Below, one piece after another: positions 8,344 to 16,703 of a stretch of DNA of 64,000 nt. This DNA comes from Arcanobacterium sp. S3PF19 (GTDB taxonomy: Bacteria; Actinomycetota; Actinomycetes; Actinomycetales; Actinomycetaceae). The stretch spans positions 243,432 through 307,431 of the forward strand of contig NZ_JRMX01000013.1 of NCBI RefSeq assembly GCF_000758825.1, read 5' to 3'. The notes beneath the pieces were generated by a model. That model had not been told where the DNA came from and ran no database searches. It was given only the letters and a program-made list of their open reading frames with translations. The stretch's first letter is position 1. Every line of letters starts with the position of its first letter. The translations under genes and the position numbers were made by a program.

Positions 8344-8664
8344 GTGAAATCCTTTGTTTTGATATTGAATGAAAGTGTATGAGCAGGCTTCACTGCCGTT
8401 TACCCGATGTTTCACGGTACCACTCCGCGGGAAAGGAAACAAGTATCTGCGGGAAAGGATTTCTGCCGAAGTGTGTGCGCTTGCCCTATGCCCGGGATGT
8501 TCGGCGCGATTTCGATAAAAACGGAGAATTCGGGGGTGGGTGCCTCGCATGTGTTATTCGGCATAAAACCGTGTATTATCTGTTCAAAGCCTATTTTGCG
8601 CCGGCAAAACAGTCGAAAACCGTATTAGGTCGGCGTGAAATAACAAACTTAAGGAGAAGTGCCA
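8344..8664. promoter_or_regulatory. Divergent promoter region between permease and 5'-nucleotidase genes
   Basis: This 321-bp gap separates two divergent genes and contains no credible gene. It holds an 11-bp direct repeat GCGGGAAAGGA at 8427-8437 and 8449-8459, spaced 22 bp (two helical turns), a candidate operator. AT-rich promoter-like sequence (CATAAAACC..TATTATC) lies near 8560. No known purine riboswitch core was recognised on either strand. Confidence 0.4.
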
Positions 8665-10905
8665 ATGAGGACACTGAAAAAAATCGGAGCAATGATGGCC
8701 GTGGCGGCGGCTGCGGGTGCGGTCGGCGTTCCTGCGGCAGCCGATACGCAGACGGCCGGTGCAGGCGGTTCGCAGCAGTCGGATATCGTGACGCTCGATC
8801 TGTATAATCTTACGGATATTCACGGCCATATTGAGCCGGTATTCGATAAATACACTTCGGAGGCGGGTCTGTCGCATATGGCCTGCTACCTCGGAAAAGC
8901 GCGGAAAGCCAATCCGGATTCGCAGTTTACGCTGCTCGGAGACAATATCGGTGCTTCCCCTTTTACTTCGGGAACGCAGAACGACAATCCGACTGTAGAA
9001 GCGCTGAACAAAATGGGCGTGTTTGCCTCCACAATCGGGAACCACGAATTCGACAAGGGTCTTGACGTGCTTAAAGCGCGAATTGACGGCAGCGACCCCA
9101 CGCATTACGCAAAGATAAATTTCCCGTATCTGGGAGCGAATATATCGGGGATGGGGACTTATCTTAAAAATTACCGGATGTGGCAGTCCCCTTCGGGAGT
9201 GAAGGTTGCTTTTATCGGGGCGATTGAAGACGACGTGGCAACGAAGCTGTTCCCCGGCACGGTAGATTCGCTCACATTTGCCAAGCCCGTTCCGGTAATC
9301 AACGATCTGGCCCGGGAGCTGAAAACCGTTGGCGGTTATGTGACCGGGGCGGACGGTTCGACGGGCACCGAAAAAGTGAAGGCAGACGTGGTGATTGCCA
9401 TGTTTGACAACGACGTGGAGCGTTCCTATCCGCAGATGGGCAAATACGTGGACGGATTAATGGGCGGGGATACCCATAAACCGTATTACTTCACGAAAGT
9501 CAGAGGCGCGGAAGGGAATATCCTGTCGGCCGTTGCCTCGGGATCTTTCACCGACAACCTCGCAAACCTGCAGCTGAAGTACGACAGGAAAGCCGGGAAA
9601 GTGGTGGATTCGGCGGCAGTGCGCATTCCCGCCGCCGAAGTGAAGAAATGTGGGGACGATCCGCAGGTGAAAGCCGTGACGGATGCGGCCGCGGCGAAGT
9701 CCGAATCGATTAAAAATACGGTGATTACTTCCAAAGCGGGTAAGTTCTACCGCGCGTCCCAGGAAGACGCCAATCATGTAAAGGGCGAAAACCGGGGAGC
9801 CGAGTCCACTTTGGGCGGTCTGATCGGCGACGTGATGAAAAACAGCTTCCGGACTTTGGATAACAGGCCGATCGACATCGGAGTTGTTGTTGCCGGCGAT
9901 ATACGCTCGGACCTGGCAACGGATAGCGGGAAAATAACTGTCGGGGACGTTTTTAAGGTTATGCCCTGGAGTAACGAAATCAATTATGTGACGATGACGG
10001 GCGCACAGTTCCAAAAACTTCTTGAGCAGCAGTGGAAAGAACTGGATGCCAAATCAAGCCGTCCGATGCTGAAGCTTAATTTCTCTTCCAACGTGAAATA
10101 CACCTATGATCCGGCGCGCGAAAGAGGGCAGCGGATCACTTCGGTTCTGATTGACGGAAAATTGATTGATCCGCAGGCGAAATACACGGTTGCGGGAAGC
10201 AGTTTTCTTCTTTCGGGAGGGGACTCTTTTACGGCTTTCGGCGACCCGGAGGTAAAAGCTTCCAAACGCACTGTTCCCAACAGGCTGGACCGCGAGTGGT
10301 TTGGGCAGTACCTGGAAAAGAATCAGAACGTGCAGCCGCGGAAGGCCAAATCCTCCGTGGGTGTGAGTGTGAAGGAAGAACCGTTAAAAGACGGTATGGT
10401 GAAAGCGAAAGTGTCGCTGCGCGGACTGTCGTTCTCCGGTGTGGGTGAGCCTCGGGTGGAGAAAGTGACGGTTAAATTCGGCGCGAACAGTGTGACTGCT
10501 TCGGTCAACAATACTTTGTACGACCCAAATGCCGCGCAGTACAGTGCGATTGTTACCGCTGACGGGATTGGGCACACGGATACTCCGGCGGATGTTTCCG
10601 CACGTGTGCGGTGCTCGGGGAGAGCGGGGCAGACTGTGCATATTCCGCTTACCGTGGAGAATGAAGCGGGAACGGAATTGGTCGGTGCCGTTCAGGGACT
10701 GGGCGTGGATGTGACCTGCCCGGCGGCAGACGGCAGTGTTGCCGGCGGCGGTGCGCCCGGAGCGGGAGCTTCCGTGAGTGCAGACAAAACGCCGGTGAAA
10801 GTAAACAGGCTTGTCAGAACGGGTGCCGGAGTTTCGGCGATACTCATTTTGTCGGCCGGTCTGCTCGGCATGGGCCTGTCTCTGCGGAAACGCAAAATAG
10901 GCTGA
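8665..10905 (+). CDS. Secreted 5'-nucleotidase/UDP-sugar hydrolase-like protein with variant sorting signal
   Basis: A 746-residue exported protein. It has a signal peptide (residues 1-27, ending PAAAD), a metallophosphoesterase domain (about 40-290), a 5'-nucleotidase C-terminal domain (about 340-530), a beta-rich tail and a C-terminal LVRTG, hydrophobic segment and RKRKIG. LVRTG is a non-canonical sortase-like motif. The start of the metal site is intact: DIHGH (Asp51, His53), GDN (Asp93), and GNHEFD (Asn126, catalytic His127, Asp130). The two later metal histidines expected from UshA-type enzymes are not seen: residues 247-250 read FDND and 268-271 read GDTH. Activity may therefore be altered. 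AAGGAG lies 8 nt before the ATG. A role in scavenging extracellular nucleotides is inferred. Confidence 0.85.
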   Translation: MRTLKKIGAMMAVAAAAGAVGVPAAADTQTAGAGGSQQSDIVTLDLYNLTDIHGHIEPVFDKYTSEAGLSHMACYLGKARKANPDSQFTLLGDNIGASPFTSGTQNDNPTVEALNKMGVFASTIGNHEFDKGLDVLKARIDGSDPTHYAKINFPYLGANISGMGTYLKNYRMWQSPSGVKVAFIGAIEDDVATKLFPGTVDSLTFAKPVPVINDLARELKTVGGYVTGADGSTGTEKVKADVVIAMFDNDVERSYPQMGKYVDGLMGGDTHKPYYFTKVRGAEGNILSAVASGSFTDNLANLQLKYDRKAGKVVDSAAVRIPAAEVKKCGDDPQVKAVTDAAAAKSESIKNTVITSKAGKFYRASQEDANHVKGENRGAESTLGGLIGDVMKNSFRTLDNRPIDIGVVVAGDIRSDLATDSGKITVGDVFKVMPWSNEINYVTMTGAQFQKLLEQQWKELDAKSSRPMLKLNFSSNVKYTYDPARERGQRITSVLIDGKLIDPQAKYTVAGSSFLLSGGDSFTAFGDPEVKASKRTVPNRLDREWFGQYLEKNQNVQPRKAKSSVGVSVKEEPLKDGMVKAKVSLRGLSFSGVGEPRVEKVTVKFGANSVTASVNNTLYDPNAAQYSAIVTADGIGHTDTPADVSARVRCSGRAGQTVHIPLTVENEAGTELVGAVQGLGVDVTCPAADGSVAGGGAPGAGASVSADKTPVKVNRLVRTGAGVSAILILSAGLLGMGLSLRKRKIG

Positions 10906-10914
10906 TCTGATTTG

Positions 10915-10944
10915 GCGGGGGCGGATATCCGCCCCCGCTGTTTT
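10915..10944 (+). terminator. Terminator after 5'-nucleotidase gene
   Basis: A perfect 24-bp palindrome (10915-10938, arms GCGGGGGCGGAT and its complement) is followed by TGTTTTGTG, starting about 10 bp after the stop codon. Confidence 0.8.
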
Positions 10945-10979
10945 GTGCCCGCGCCCGCCTGTATTTTCAATTTCCGTTT

Positions 10980-11047
10980 ATTTCGGGCAACCGGGAGGGC
11001 AGATGTGTGCCTATAAGGGAACATATGGCTGCCCGGTTGCCCGAAAT
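10980..11047. repeat. Palindromic intergenic repeat, copy C
   Basis: Arms ATTTCGGGCAACC (10980-10992) and GGTTGCCCGAAAT (11035-11047) enclose a 42-nt core (10993-11034). The core lies in the same orientation as copy B and shares the AGATGTG, CTATA and GGGAACAT segments. It is about 75 bp downstream of the 5'-nucleotidase stop codon. Confidence 0.8.
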
Positions 11048-11313
11048 GGAAAGGTTTGCGGCCCGGGTGTGGGTGCGGGCCGGGCACGGGTGTGCGCCGA
11101 AAGAGTAATAAGCCGATGGAGAACAAATTTCAGGCATTGTATTTCGGATGTAAGACACCAGGTGAGAGTGCTGAAAACTCTTTTGTGAAATGTTTTTCCG
11201 CAATTATTTCCGGAAAAATGCACATTTGGGGGCGGCGAATAAATTTACACTAATGCCCTTACGTGTTAATTTTAAGAGAATTATTTTCCGTTTCCAGAAA
11301 AAGGAGTTCAGAT

Positions 11314-13578
11314 ATGCGTAACCAAGGCAAGAAAACAGCCAAAATTCTTACGGCGGGCGTCTGCGCCTCCGTGCTGTTTCCGCTTGGTGTAACGGATGCG
11401 TTTGCCGCGCCGAATCATACGGGTAATACACCGGCGGCTGCCGCCCCGGTTTCGCCGCGCGATGCTATTGGGGAAAAGCTGCGTGCCGCCGAAAATGCGC
11501 TGCGTGAGGCGCAGAAAGCGGCCGCGCGCGCCGAAAAAAAGGTTTCCGATATTGAAGCGCAGGCAGGCAAAGCGGATGCGGAGCTGAAAAATTTGCGGAA
11601 TGCCACAGATTCCCGAAAGAAAGAAGCCGAAGAAAAAAGAAACAATGCCGTGGCAGCCGTAATGCGCGCCGGGCAGGAAGCCGGTGAGCGTCTGTCGGCC
11701 GCGCAGGCGCAGCATGAGCTGAAACGCAAAGCGGCGGATCTGGCACAGTCGAAGGTTTCGGCCGGAGAAACCGCGCGTAAAGAAGCGGAACTGCGCCGGC
11801 AGACCGCGGATAAAAACGCCCCGGATGCCGCCCGCGTGCAGCAGGCAAAACAGGCTGCCGGCGATGCCGAAACCAACATAAAAGATACGCAGCTCGCGGC
11901 AGAGCGCAAGAGCGCCGAAGTCCGGCAGCTGAAAGAGAAGGCACAGAATGCCGCAGATCTGCTGAAGCGCAGGGAAGCGGACAGCGAAGTCCTGAAGCAG
12001 AAGCAGAAAGCCGCGCAGGAGGCACTGTCTGTGGCGGAACAGAAAGTAAAGGAAGCTCTGGCGCTGAAGAACAGGCTGCAAAAAGAGCTGAATGAAAATC
12101 AGGATTATGTGCAGGCGGCAAAAGAAGCCGAGGCGGCAAAAGAAGGCGCGGCCGCCGCCGAATCCGAACTGCAAAATGCCCTCTCTTCCCAAAAAGACGT
12201 GAATGCGCAGTATGAAAAAGCGGCGCGGGCCCTGCAGGAAAAACAGAATTCGGTCAGGGAAGCGGACGCTGCGGTTTCGGCGAAAAACAGCGAAATAGCG
12301 GCGATAGTGCAACAGCAGGTGCAGGCGGAAAAGGACCTGGCGAAAGCGCTGGGCGGTGTGCCGCAGGATCTGCAGACCATCAGAAAAGCACAGGAGAAAG
12401 CGGATAATCTTTCGCGGCAGAAACAGCAGGCCGAAGAAAAGCTGGAAGAGCTGAAGAAAGAAAAACAGAAAAGAGAAGCGCAGGGGGCGCAGGCCGCAAA
12501 CGAAGTGGCGAAGCAGAATCAGAATAAAATCAATGCCGGCGAAGAAGTTGCCAAAAAACAGAGCGCCGTGAGGGAAGCGCAAAAGCGCAATGCCGCCGCG
12601 ACGGAGGAACTGGCAAAATTTGACGCGCAAAAACAGGATATAGAGAAGGCGGCGCAGAAAGCGGCCGCGGAAGAAGCGGAAAAGGAGCAGGCGGCGGCGC
12701 GGAAAACAGGTGCCGATAATGCCGTGCGGGATGCCGAACCCATGTTGCGCGATGCCCGCCGCGAGGCAGACTCGGCCGTGCAGAATCTGAAGCAGGAGGA
12801 AGAAAATCTCCGTCTCGCCACAGAGGCGGTTGCGCAGGCCAAAGCCGAAAAAGCGAAACTTGACGCGGCTGTGGCGGATTTGCGGGCGAAGCTTTTGGAA
12901 CAGCGGGAGGCTGCCGCCGCACTGAAGCAGGCTGCCGCACAGGCCGACGCAACCAAAGCCGAAAGTGAAAAAGCAGAAGCGGAGCTGAATGCGGCACAGG
13001 GGAAACTTACGGCCGCGCAGCAGGCGCTCCGTGAAGCTGTGCGGGACAAACAGGCAGTTGATGACGTGCCGCCTTTGGCGCAGTGGCTTGCCTCGCAGAT
13101 ACACTCCGGCATTTCCATGCGCTCTGCCGCGGTTTTCCCCTCTGCCTCCACTGCACGGCAGATTCAGGAGATTTATGCCTCTTACCGCTCCTACAGGAGC
13201 GCCGTAATGGCGGCAGATGCGGCGGCTGTAAATGTGCGTGCCCTGCAAAGCAGAGTGAATGCTGCCCGCGAAGAACTGCGCGGTGCGCGGCATACTCTGA
13301 ATTTGGCGCTGAAAGCGAAAGAGGCTGCCCTTGCGGCACTTCGGGATGCACAGACGCGGGAAGAACACCGGTTTATGCCACAGCGCAGTGTGCCCCGGTC
13401 AAATACGTCTGCGGCGCGGCGAAACGGGAAACCGCAGCTGCCGAATAAAGAAACTCTGGCGCAGACGGGTTTTGCGGCCGGGGAAATGGGTATCCTGCCG
13501 GCTTCGGCAGCCGCTCTTGCGGGCGCGGCACTCGCACTGCTTGCCTCCCGCCGCAAAACGGATTCCGGGCAGAAGTAA
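11314..13578 (+). CDS. LPXTG-type (LAQTG) Ala/Glu-rich coiled-coil surface protein
   Basis: A 754-residue secreted protein. A signal peptide (about residues 1-30, ending TDAFAAP) is followed by about 550 residues of Ala/Glu/Lys/Gln-rich heptad sequence, predicted as a very long coiled coil. A shorter non-repetitive part (DVPPLAQWLASQIHSGISMRSA, about residue 590) interrupts it before more coil. It ends in LAQTG, a hydrophobic segment (ILPASAAALAGAALALLAS) and RRKTDSGQK, a sortase substrate signal with Ala in place of Pro. AAGGAG precedes the ATG at 11314. Long antisense open frames here are codon-bias artefacts. The function is unknown; a surface fibre or adhesin role is inferred only from architecture. 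Confidence 0.88.
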   Translation: MRNQGKKTAKILTAGVCASVLFPLGVTDAFAAPNHTGNTPAAAAPVSPRDAIGEKLRAAENALREAQKAAARAEKKVSDIEAQAGKADAELKNLRNATDSRKKEAEEKRNNAVAAVMRAGQEAGERLSAAQAQHELKRKAADLAQSKVSAGETARKEAELRRQTADKNAPDAARVQQAKQAAGDAETNIKDTQLAAERKSAEVRQLKEKAQNAADLLKRREADSEVLKQKQKAAQEALSVAEQKVKEALALKNRLQKELNENQDYVQAAKEAEAAKEGAAAAESELQNALSSQKDVNAQYEKAARALQEKQNSVREADAAVSAKNSEIAAIVQQQVQAEKDLAKALGGVPQDLQTIRKAQEKADNLSRQKQQAEEKLEELKKEKQKREAQGAQAANEVAKQNQNKINAGEEVAKKQSAVREAQKRNAAATEELAKFDAQKQDIEKAAQKAAAEEAEKEQAAARKTGADNAVRDAEPMLRDARREADSAVQNLKQEEENLRLATEAVAQAKAEKAKLDAAVADLRAKLLEQREAAAALKQAAAQADATKAESEKAEAELNAAQGKLTAAQQALREAVRDKQAVDDVPPLAQWLASQIHSGISMRSAAVFPSASTARQIQEIYASYRSYRSAVMAADAAAVNVRALQSRVNAAREELRGARHTLNLALKAKEAALAALRDAQTREEHRFMPQRSVPRSNTSAARRNGKPQLPNKETLAQTGFAAGEMGILPASAAALAGAALALLASRRKTDSGQK

Positions 13579-13589
13579 AACCGCTTCCC

Positions 13590-13624
13590 GTGCGGGCGGC
13601 GAATTTTAAAACCGCCGCCCGCAC
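13590..13624 (+). terminator. Hairpin after coiled-coil surface protein gene
   Basis: A 12-bp perfect stem (13590-13601 with 13613-13624) has an AT-rich loop. The pairing can continue outward with CGCTTC/GAAGCG. It starts 12 bp after the stop codon. There is no downstream T-run, so it may be a processing or Rho-independent-like hairpin. Confidence 0.6.
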
Positions 13625-13751
13625 AGAAGCGCGTGTCCGTCTCTGCTTTGTATGCGGGTGCGGGTTGGCGTGACTTTGTGTACGTTCCCGTGCGCGGATT
13701 TGTATGCTCTTGGCCTGCGCCGCCGTACGATAAACGCGTGCAGCACATAAG

Positions 13752-13796
13752 GTCCGGGGCCGGGAATCCCCATTGATTCCCGGCCCCGGACGTTTT
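13752..13796. terminator. Strong hairpin terminator between convergent genes
   Basis: A perfect 17-bp stem (13752-13768 with 13775-13791) with a 6-nt loop is followed on the plus strand by GTTTTGC. It lies between the surface-protein gene and the minus-strand tetR gene. Confidence 0.8.
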
Positions 13797-14004
13797 GCAC
13801 AAGCCTGTCTGTTTTACTGCGCGATTCCCGGTTGCTTCCGTGCTGTTTGGCAGCCTGGGACGCTGCCGGTGTGTGCCGGCCGGGGCGCATCGGCAGCGTA
13901 TGGGGCGCCGGCAGTTTCGCACGCGGAATACCGCAGCCGCAAAAGCCGCACACATCTGCCGAATATTATCCGCCGGCCTTCCCAATTTATTTTCGCACGG
14001 ATTG

Positions 14005-14583
14005 TCAGCGAATGAAATTTTGGACGTGAAGAGACTGCGCAAGGAGCAGTCTTACGGTTGAGGCACTGATGTCGGGCGTGGTTCTGATCAGTGCAACCAG
14101 TCCGACCAGAAGAACGTAGACGGTGTCTTCGATGTTTTCCAGTGCCGTATTCTGCGTCTGTGCGCGCAAAGCGCCGAGCTGCGTGAAATGTGCGGAAATC
14201 TGGCGTGCCGTGCGGTCCATAAACCGCAGGTACAGGTCTTCGCCGCCGCCGAGGGAAAGCCCCTCGCGGAAGGGGCCGTCTTCACGCACGATGTGAATCA
14301 GCAGTTCGGCAAGGTCAGTGAGAGCGGTGTTGATTTCGGCGGAGCGGTGTTTTTTGTCCCACAGGATGAGGTCGTTCACGAAATCGTCGATTACGGCGTC
14401 AAGCGCCGCGGAAACGGCTTCTTCCTTATCGGCAAAATAGTGGTAAAACAGAGAACGCGTAATCCCGATCCTGGACGTAATGGCCGAGATTGACGTTTTT
14501 GCCGGGCCTTTGGCGATAATCTCGGCTTTTACGGATTCTACGATTTTCTTTCTTGTGCCTATTCCGCGCGAATTTGATGCCAT
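14005..14583 (-). CDS. TetR-family transcriptional regulator
   Basis: A 192-residue one-component repressor. The N-terminal helix-turn-helix (about residues 10-57, TSISAITSRIGITRSLFYHYFADKEEAV) is typical of TetR_N. The C-terminal helical ligand/dimerisation domain matches no specific subfamily that I can recognise. GGAGG lies just before the ATG at 14583. It is downstream of the ROK-type kinase gene on the same strand with a 101-bp gap. The target and ligand are unknown. Confidence 0.9.
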   Translation of the reverse strand: MASNSRGIGTRKKIVESVKAEIIAKGPAKTSISAITSRIGITRSLFYHYFADKEEAVSAALDAVIDDFVNDLILWDKKHRSAEINTALTDLAELLIHIVREDGPFREGLSLGGGEDLYLRFMDRTARQISAHFTQLGALRAQTQNTALENIEDTVYVLLVGLVALIRTTPDISASTVRLLLAQSLHVQNFIR

Positions 14584-14684
14584 TTTTCCTCCGTTGTCGA
14601 TACCTAATGCAAAGGTAAAATTATTTTGACGTATTGTCAAGAAGGTGACAGAAAAACGGAGGACCCAAAGCGAAAAACGGCGGT

Positions 14685-15569
14685 TTACCCTGCGGATGTG
14701 TCGGGTTTCGGGAGCAGAGCCCAGGCACGGGCCCCGCCGTTCGTGCCGGCGGAATTTTCGATCGTGGCGAACGCATTTTCCCTGCCCGTTTCCCGGGCCG
14801 AAAAATCCGCCAGTTTCCGCAGCGTATCCCGTCCCAGAAGTGCGGTATTGCCGCCGCCCAGATACAGATAATCCCAGCGGAAAACAGGCCACAGGGAGCG
14901 CACTGCGGCGTAAACGCGGCCGGCCCAGATTTCGCTGCCGATCTGCGTGCGTGCTTTTTCCCCCAACGCTTCGTCGTAAGTCATGCCCGGCAGAAAAGGA
15001 GCGTGCGATATTTCCAAATGCGGCATCAAAACACCGTCCGTGAAAAAAGTACAGCCCAAACCCGTCCCCAGTGTGAGCACCAGTTCGCTGCCGTTTCCGT
15101 GCACCGTGGCGCATGCGGCCACTTCCGCGTCGTTGAGAGCCAGGCACGGCAGCTCAAAATGACTCTCCAACAGCTGCGCCAAATGCAGATTCGTCCACTC
15201 GTCTCTAAGCCGGGAATTGATTTTTGTGTGCGGACCGTGTTCGCGGATGTAATGCGGCGTGTATACGATTCTTCCCCTGCGCACAATACCCGGGATGCCG
15301 ATCGTGATCCGATGGGGACGGCAGCTGCCCAAAGCCAGGTGCTCGGCCAGGTGGCTGCGGATAATCCGCAGCAGATCCTGCGGGGCAAACGGATAGGAAA
15401 CGGCCGTGCGCAGAGACGGAGTGAGCGGCCGGTCGTCCTCTCCGATCAGCGCCGACTTTATTCCGCCGCCCCCGCAGTCCACGCAAAGTGTGACTTTTTC
15501 CGTACTGTTGCCGGGCCTGGGGGGTGTGGAACTGGAAAAGCCGGTGCCGGTGTGCGAAGCTTCTCTCAT
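14685..15569 (-). CDS. ROK-family / polyphosphate-glucokinase-like sugar kinase
   Basis: A 294-residue ASKHA-fold kinase-like protein. The phosphate-1 motif VDCGGGGIKSALI (about residue 29), GIPGIVRRGRIVYTPH, the catalytic LNDAEVAAC (Asp in ND) and phosphate-2 LTLGTGLGCTFFTDG are all recognisable. These are closest in style to ROK proteins and actinobacterial polyphosphate glucokinase (PpgK). The polyphosphate-binding features of PpgK cannot be confirmed by eye. The ATG at 15569 overlaps, on the opposite strand, a possible truA start at 15568, so the two genes share a tight divergent start region. The ribosome-binding site is weak and the start uncertain. Confidence 0.75.
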   Translation of the reverse strand: MREASHTGTGFSSSTPPRPGNSTEKVTLCVDCGGGGIKSALIGEDDRPLTPSLRTAVSYPFAPQDLLRIIRSHLAEHLALGSCRPHRITIGIPGIVRRGRIVYTPHYIREHGPHTKINSRLRDEWTNLHLAQLLESHFELPCLALNDAEVAACATVHGNGSELVLTLGTGLGCTFFTDGVLMPHLEISHAPFLPGMTYDEALGEKARTQIGSEIWAGRVYAAVRSLWPVFRWDYLYLGGGNTALLGRDTLRKLADFSARETGRENAFATIENSAGTNGGARAWALLPKPDTSAG

Positions 15570-15588
15570 GATCTCGACAATATCGCAA

Positions 15589-16443
15589 ATGTGTAGGGTT
15601 CGTCTAAATATCGCCTATTTGGGTGGCGGATTCCACGGCTGGGCAAGTCAGCCGGGACTGCGTACGGTACAGGGTGAACTGGAGGCCGCACTGGCGCAGG
15701 TTTTGCATATTCCGGCAGGTCGGGTGGTCCTTACGGTGGCGGGGAGAACGGATGCGGGAGTGCACGCCACCGGTCAGGTGGCACATTTTGACGTCCCCGC
15801 CGCCGTTTGGGAAGCACTGCCGGGCAGAGCGGCCGTTTCCCCGCCGGAAGCCCTTGTGCGCAAGGTGAATGCGGTACTGGCCCGAGGCTGCCCGGGCGTG
15901 CGCGGATATACCGATGTCGTGGTCAACAGCGCCCGGCAGGTGCCCGAAACGTTCGATGCCCGGTTTTCGGCACTGTGGCGTGCCTACACTTACCGGATTG
16001 CCGACGGTCCCGCCCGCTGGCGGCCTCAGCGCCCGGACGTGCTGTGGGTTGCGGCGCCGCTCGATGTGTCTTTGATGAACCGCGCGGCACAGCCTCTTTT
16101 GGGGGAGCATGATTTTCTCTCGTACAGCAAACCGCGTCCGGGAGCCTCAACCGTGCGTACTTTGCAGCGTTTGGAGGTAATCCGCGAAGAGGGAATCGTC
16201 TGCGTGCACGCCCGTGCGGACGCGTTCTGCCATTCCCAGGTCAGAACTTTGGTCGGCACATTGGCGGAAGTGGGCAGGGGTGCGAAAGATGTTGGCTGGC
16301 CGCAGCGGCGGCTGCTGGAAAGGTCACGCACCGGAGAAGTGAAAGTTGCCCCCGCGCATGGTCTTACCCTGGAATCCGTGGGGTATCCGCCGCCCGGGGA
16401 ATATGCTTCCCAGGCTCTGCGGGCGCGGCGTTACCGCGGTTAA
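15589..16443 (+). CDS. truA: tRNA pseudouridine(38-40) synthase
   Basis: A 284-residue TruA, which makes pseudouridine in the anticodon stem-loop at positions 38-40. The start (VRLNIAYLGGGFHGW) and the catalytic GRTDAGVHATGQVAHFD motif with Asp55 are clear. Further family blocks are FDARFSALWRAYTYRI, GEHDFLSY and FCHSQVRTLVGTL. The ATG at 15589 matches the family N-terminus. An in-frame ATG at 15568 would add seven residues. No clear Shine-Dalgarno is present, so a very short leader or leaderless start is likely. It stands upstream of rplM-rpsI, as in many bacteria. Confidence 0.93.
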   Translation: MCRVRLNIAYLGGGFHGWASQPGLRTVQGELEAALAQVLHIPAGRVVLTVAGRTDAGVHATGQVAHFDVPAAVWEALPGRAAVSPPEALVRKVNAVLARGCPGVRGYTDVVVNSARQVPETFDARFSALWRAYTYRIADGPARWRPQRPDVLWVAAPLDVSLMNRAAQPLLGEHDFLSYSKPRPGASTVRTLQRLEVIREEGIVCVHARADAFCHSQVRTLVGTLAEVGRGAKDVGWPQRRLLERSRTGEVKVAPAHGLTLESVGYPPPGEYASQALRARRYRG

Positions 16444-16703
16444 AAGAGCGCGCCTGTGCGGTTAACGGCCGCCGCGGCCCGGTTTGGATGAAATGAATCG
16501 TCTCACAGCTGCCGAAATCTTTTTGACTGCCGGCGCGGAAACGGATAGAGTTTATTATCGCTGTGCATACTGTGCAGATGTATTCCCACTCGTCTGCGGG
16601 AACGTACGGCATTGGACATTATAACCATTGGATTCTTAGGCCTGTCGCGGGAAGCCATGCCGGATGGGGAAGGAATCCTTGAACAGAAACGAAGGCTACG
16701 CAA

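Larger units (their letters stand above)
10906..11313. other. 408-bp intergenic region with terminator and repeat C
   Basis: This gap contains a terminator (10915-10944), repeat copy C (10980-11047) and then about 260 bp leading to the next surface-protein gene. That stretch is AT-rich towards its end and probably holds the promoter. No credible gene is present. Confidence 0.6.
13579..14004. other. 426-bp intergenic region between convergent genes
   Basis: The region holds two strong hairpins (13590-13624 and 13752-13796), described separately. Nothing else is recognisable: no credible gene, tRNA or repeat copy. The short open frames lack ribosome-binding sites and overlap the hairpins. Confidence 0.6.

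Noticed and set aside
8344-8664. Purine riboswitch upstream of the NCS1 permease gene
   Set aside because: No conserved purine-aptamer loops or three-way junction could be traced on the minus strand.
11308-13368. Long minus-strand open frame (over 680 codons) antisense to the coiled-coil surface protein gene
   Set aside because: It arises from the biased Ala/Glu/Lys codons of the sense gene. It is rich in Arg/Phe/Leu, with no family motif or ribosome-binding site. The sense frame has signal peptide, anchor and Shine-Dalgarno.
13625-14004. Short open frames between the surface-protein gene and tetR
   Set aside because: They lack ribosome-binding sites, cross a strong terminator hairpin and show no conserved motif.
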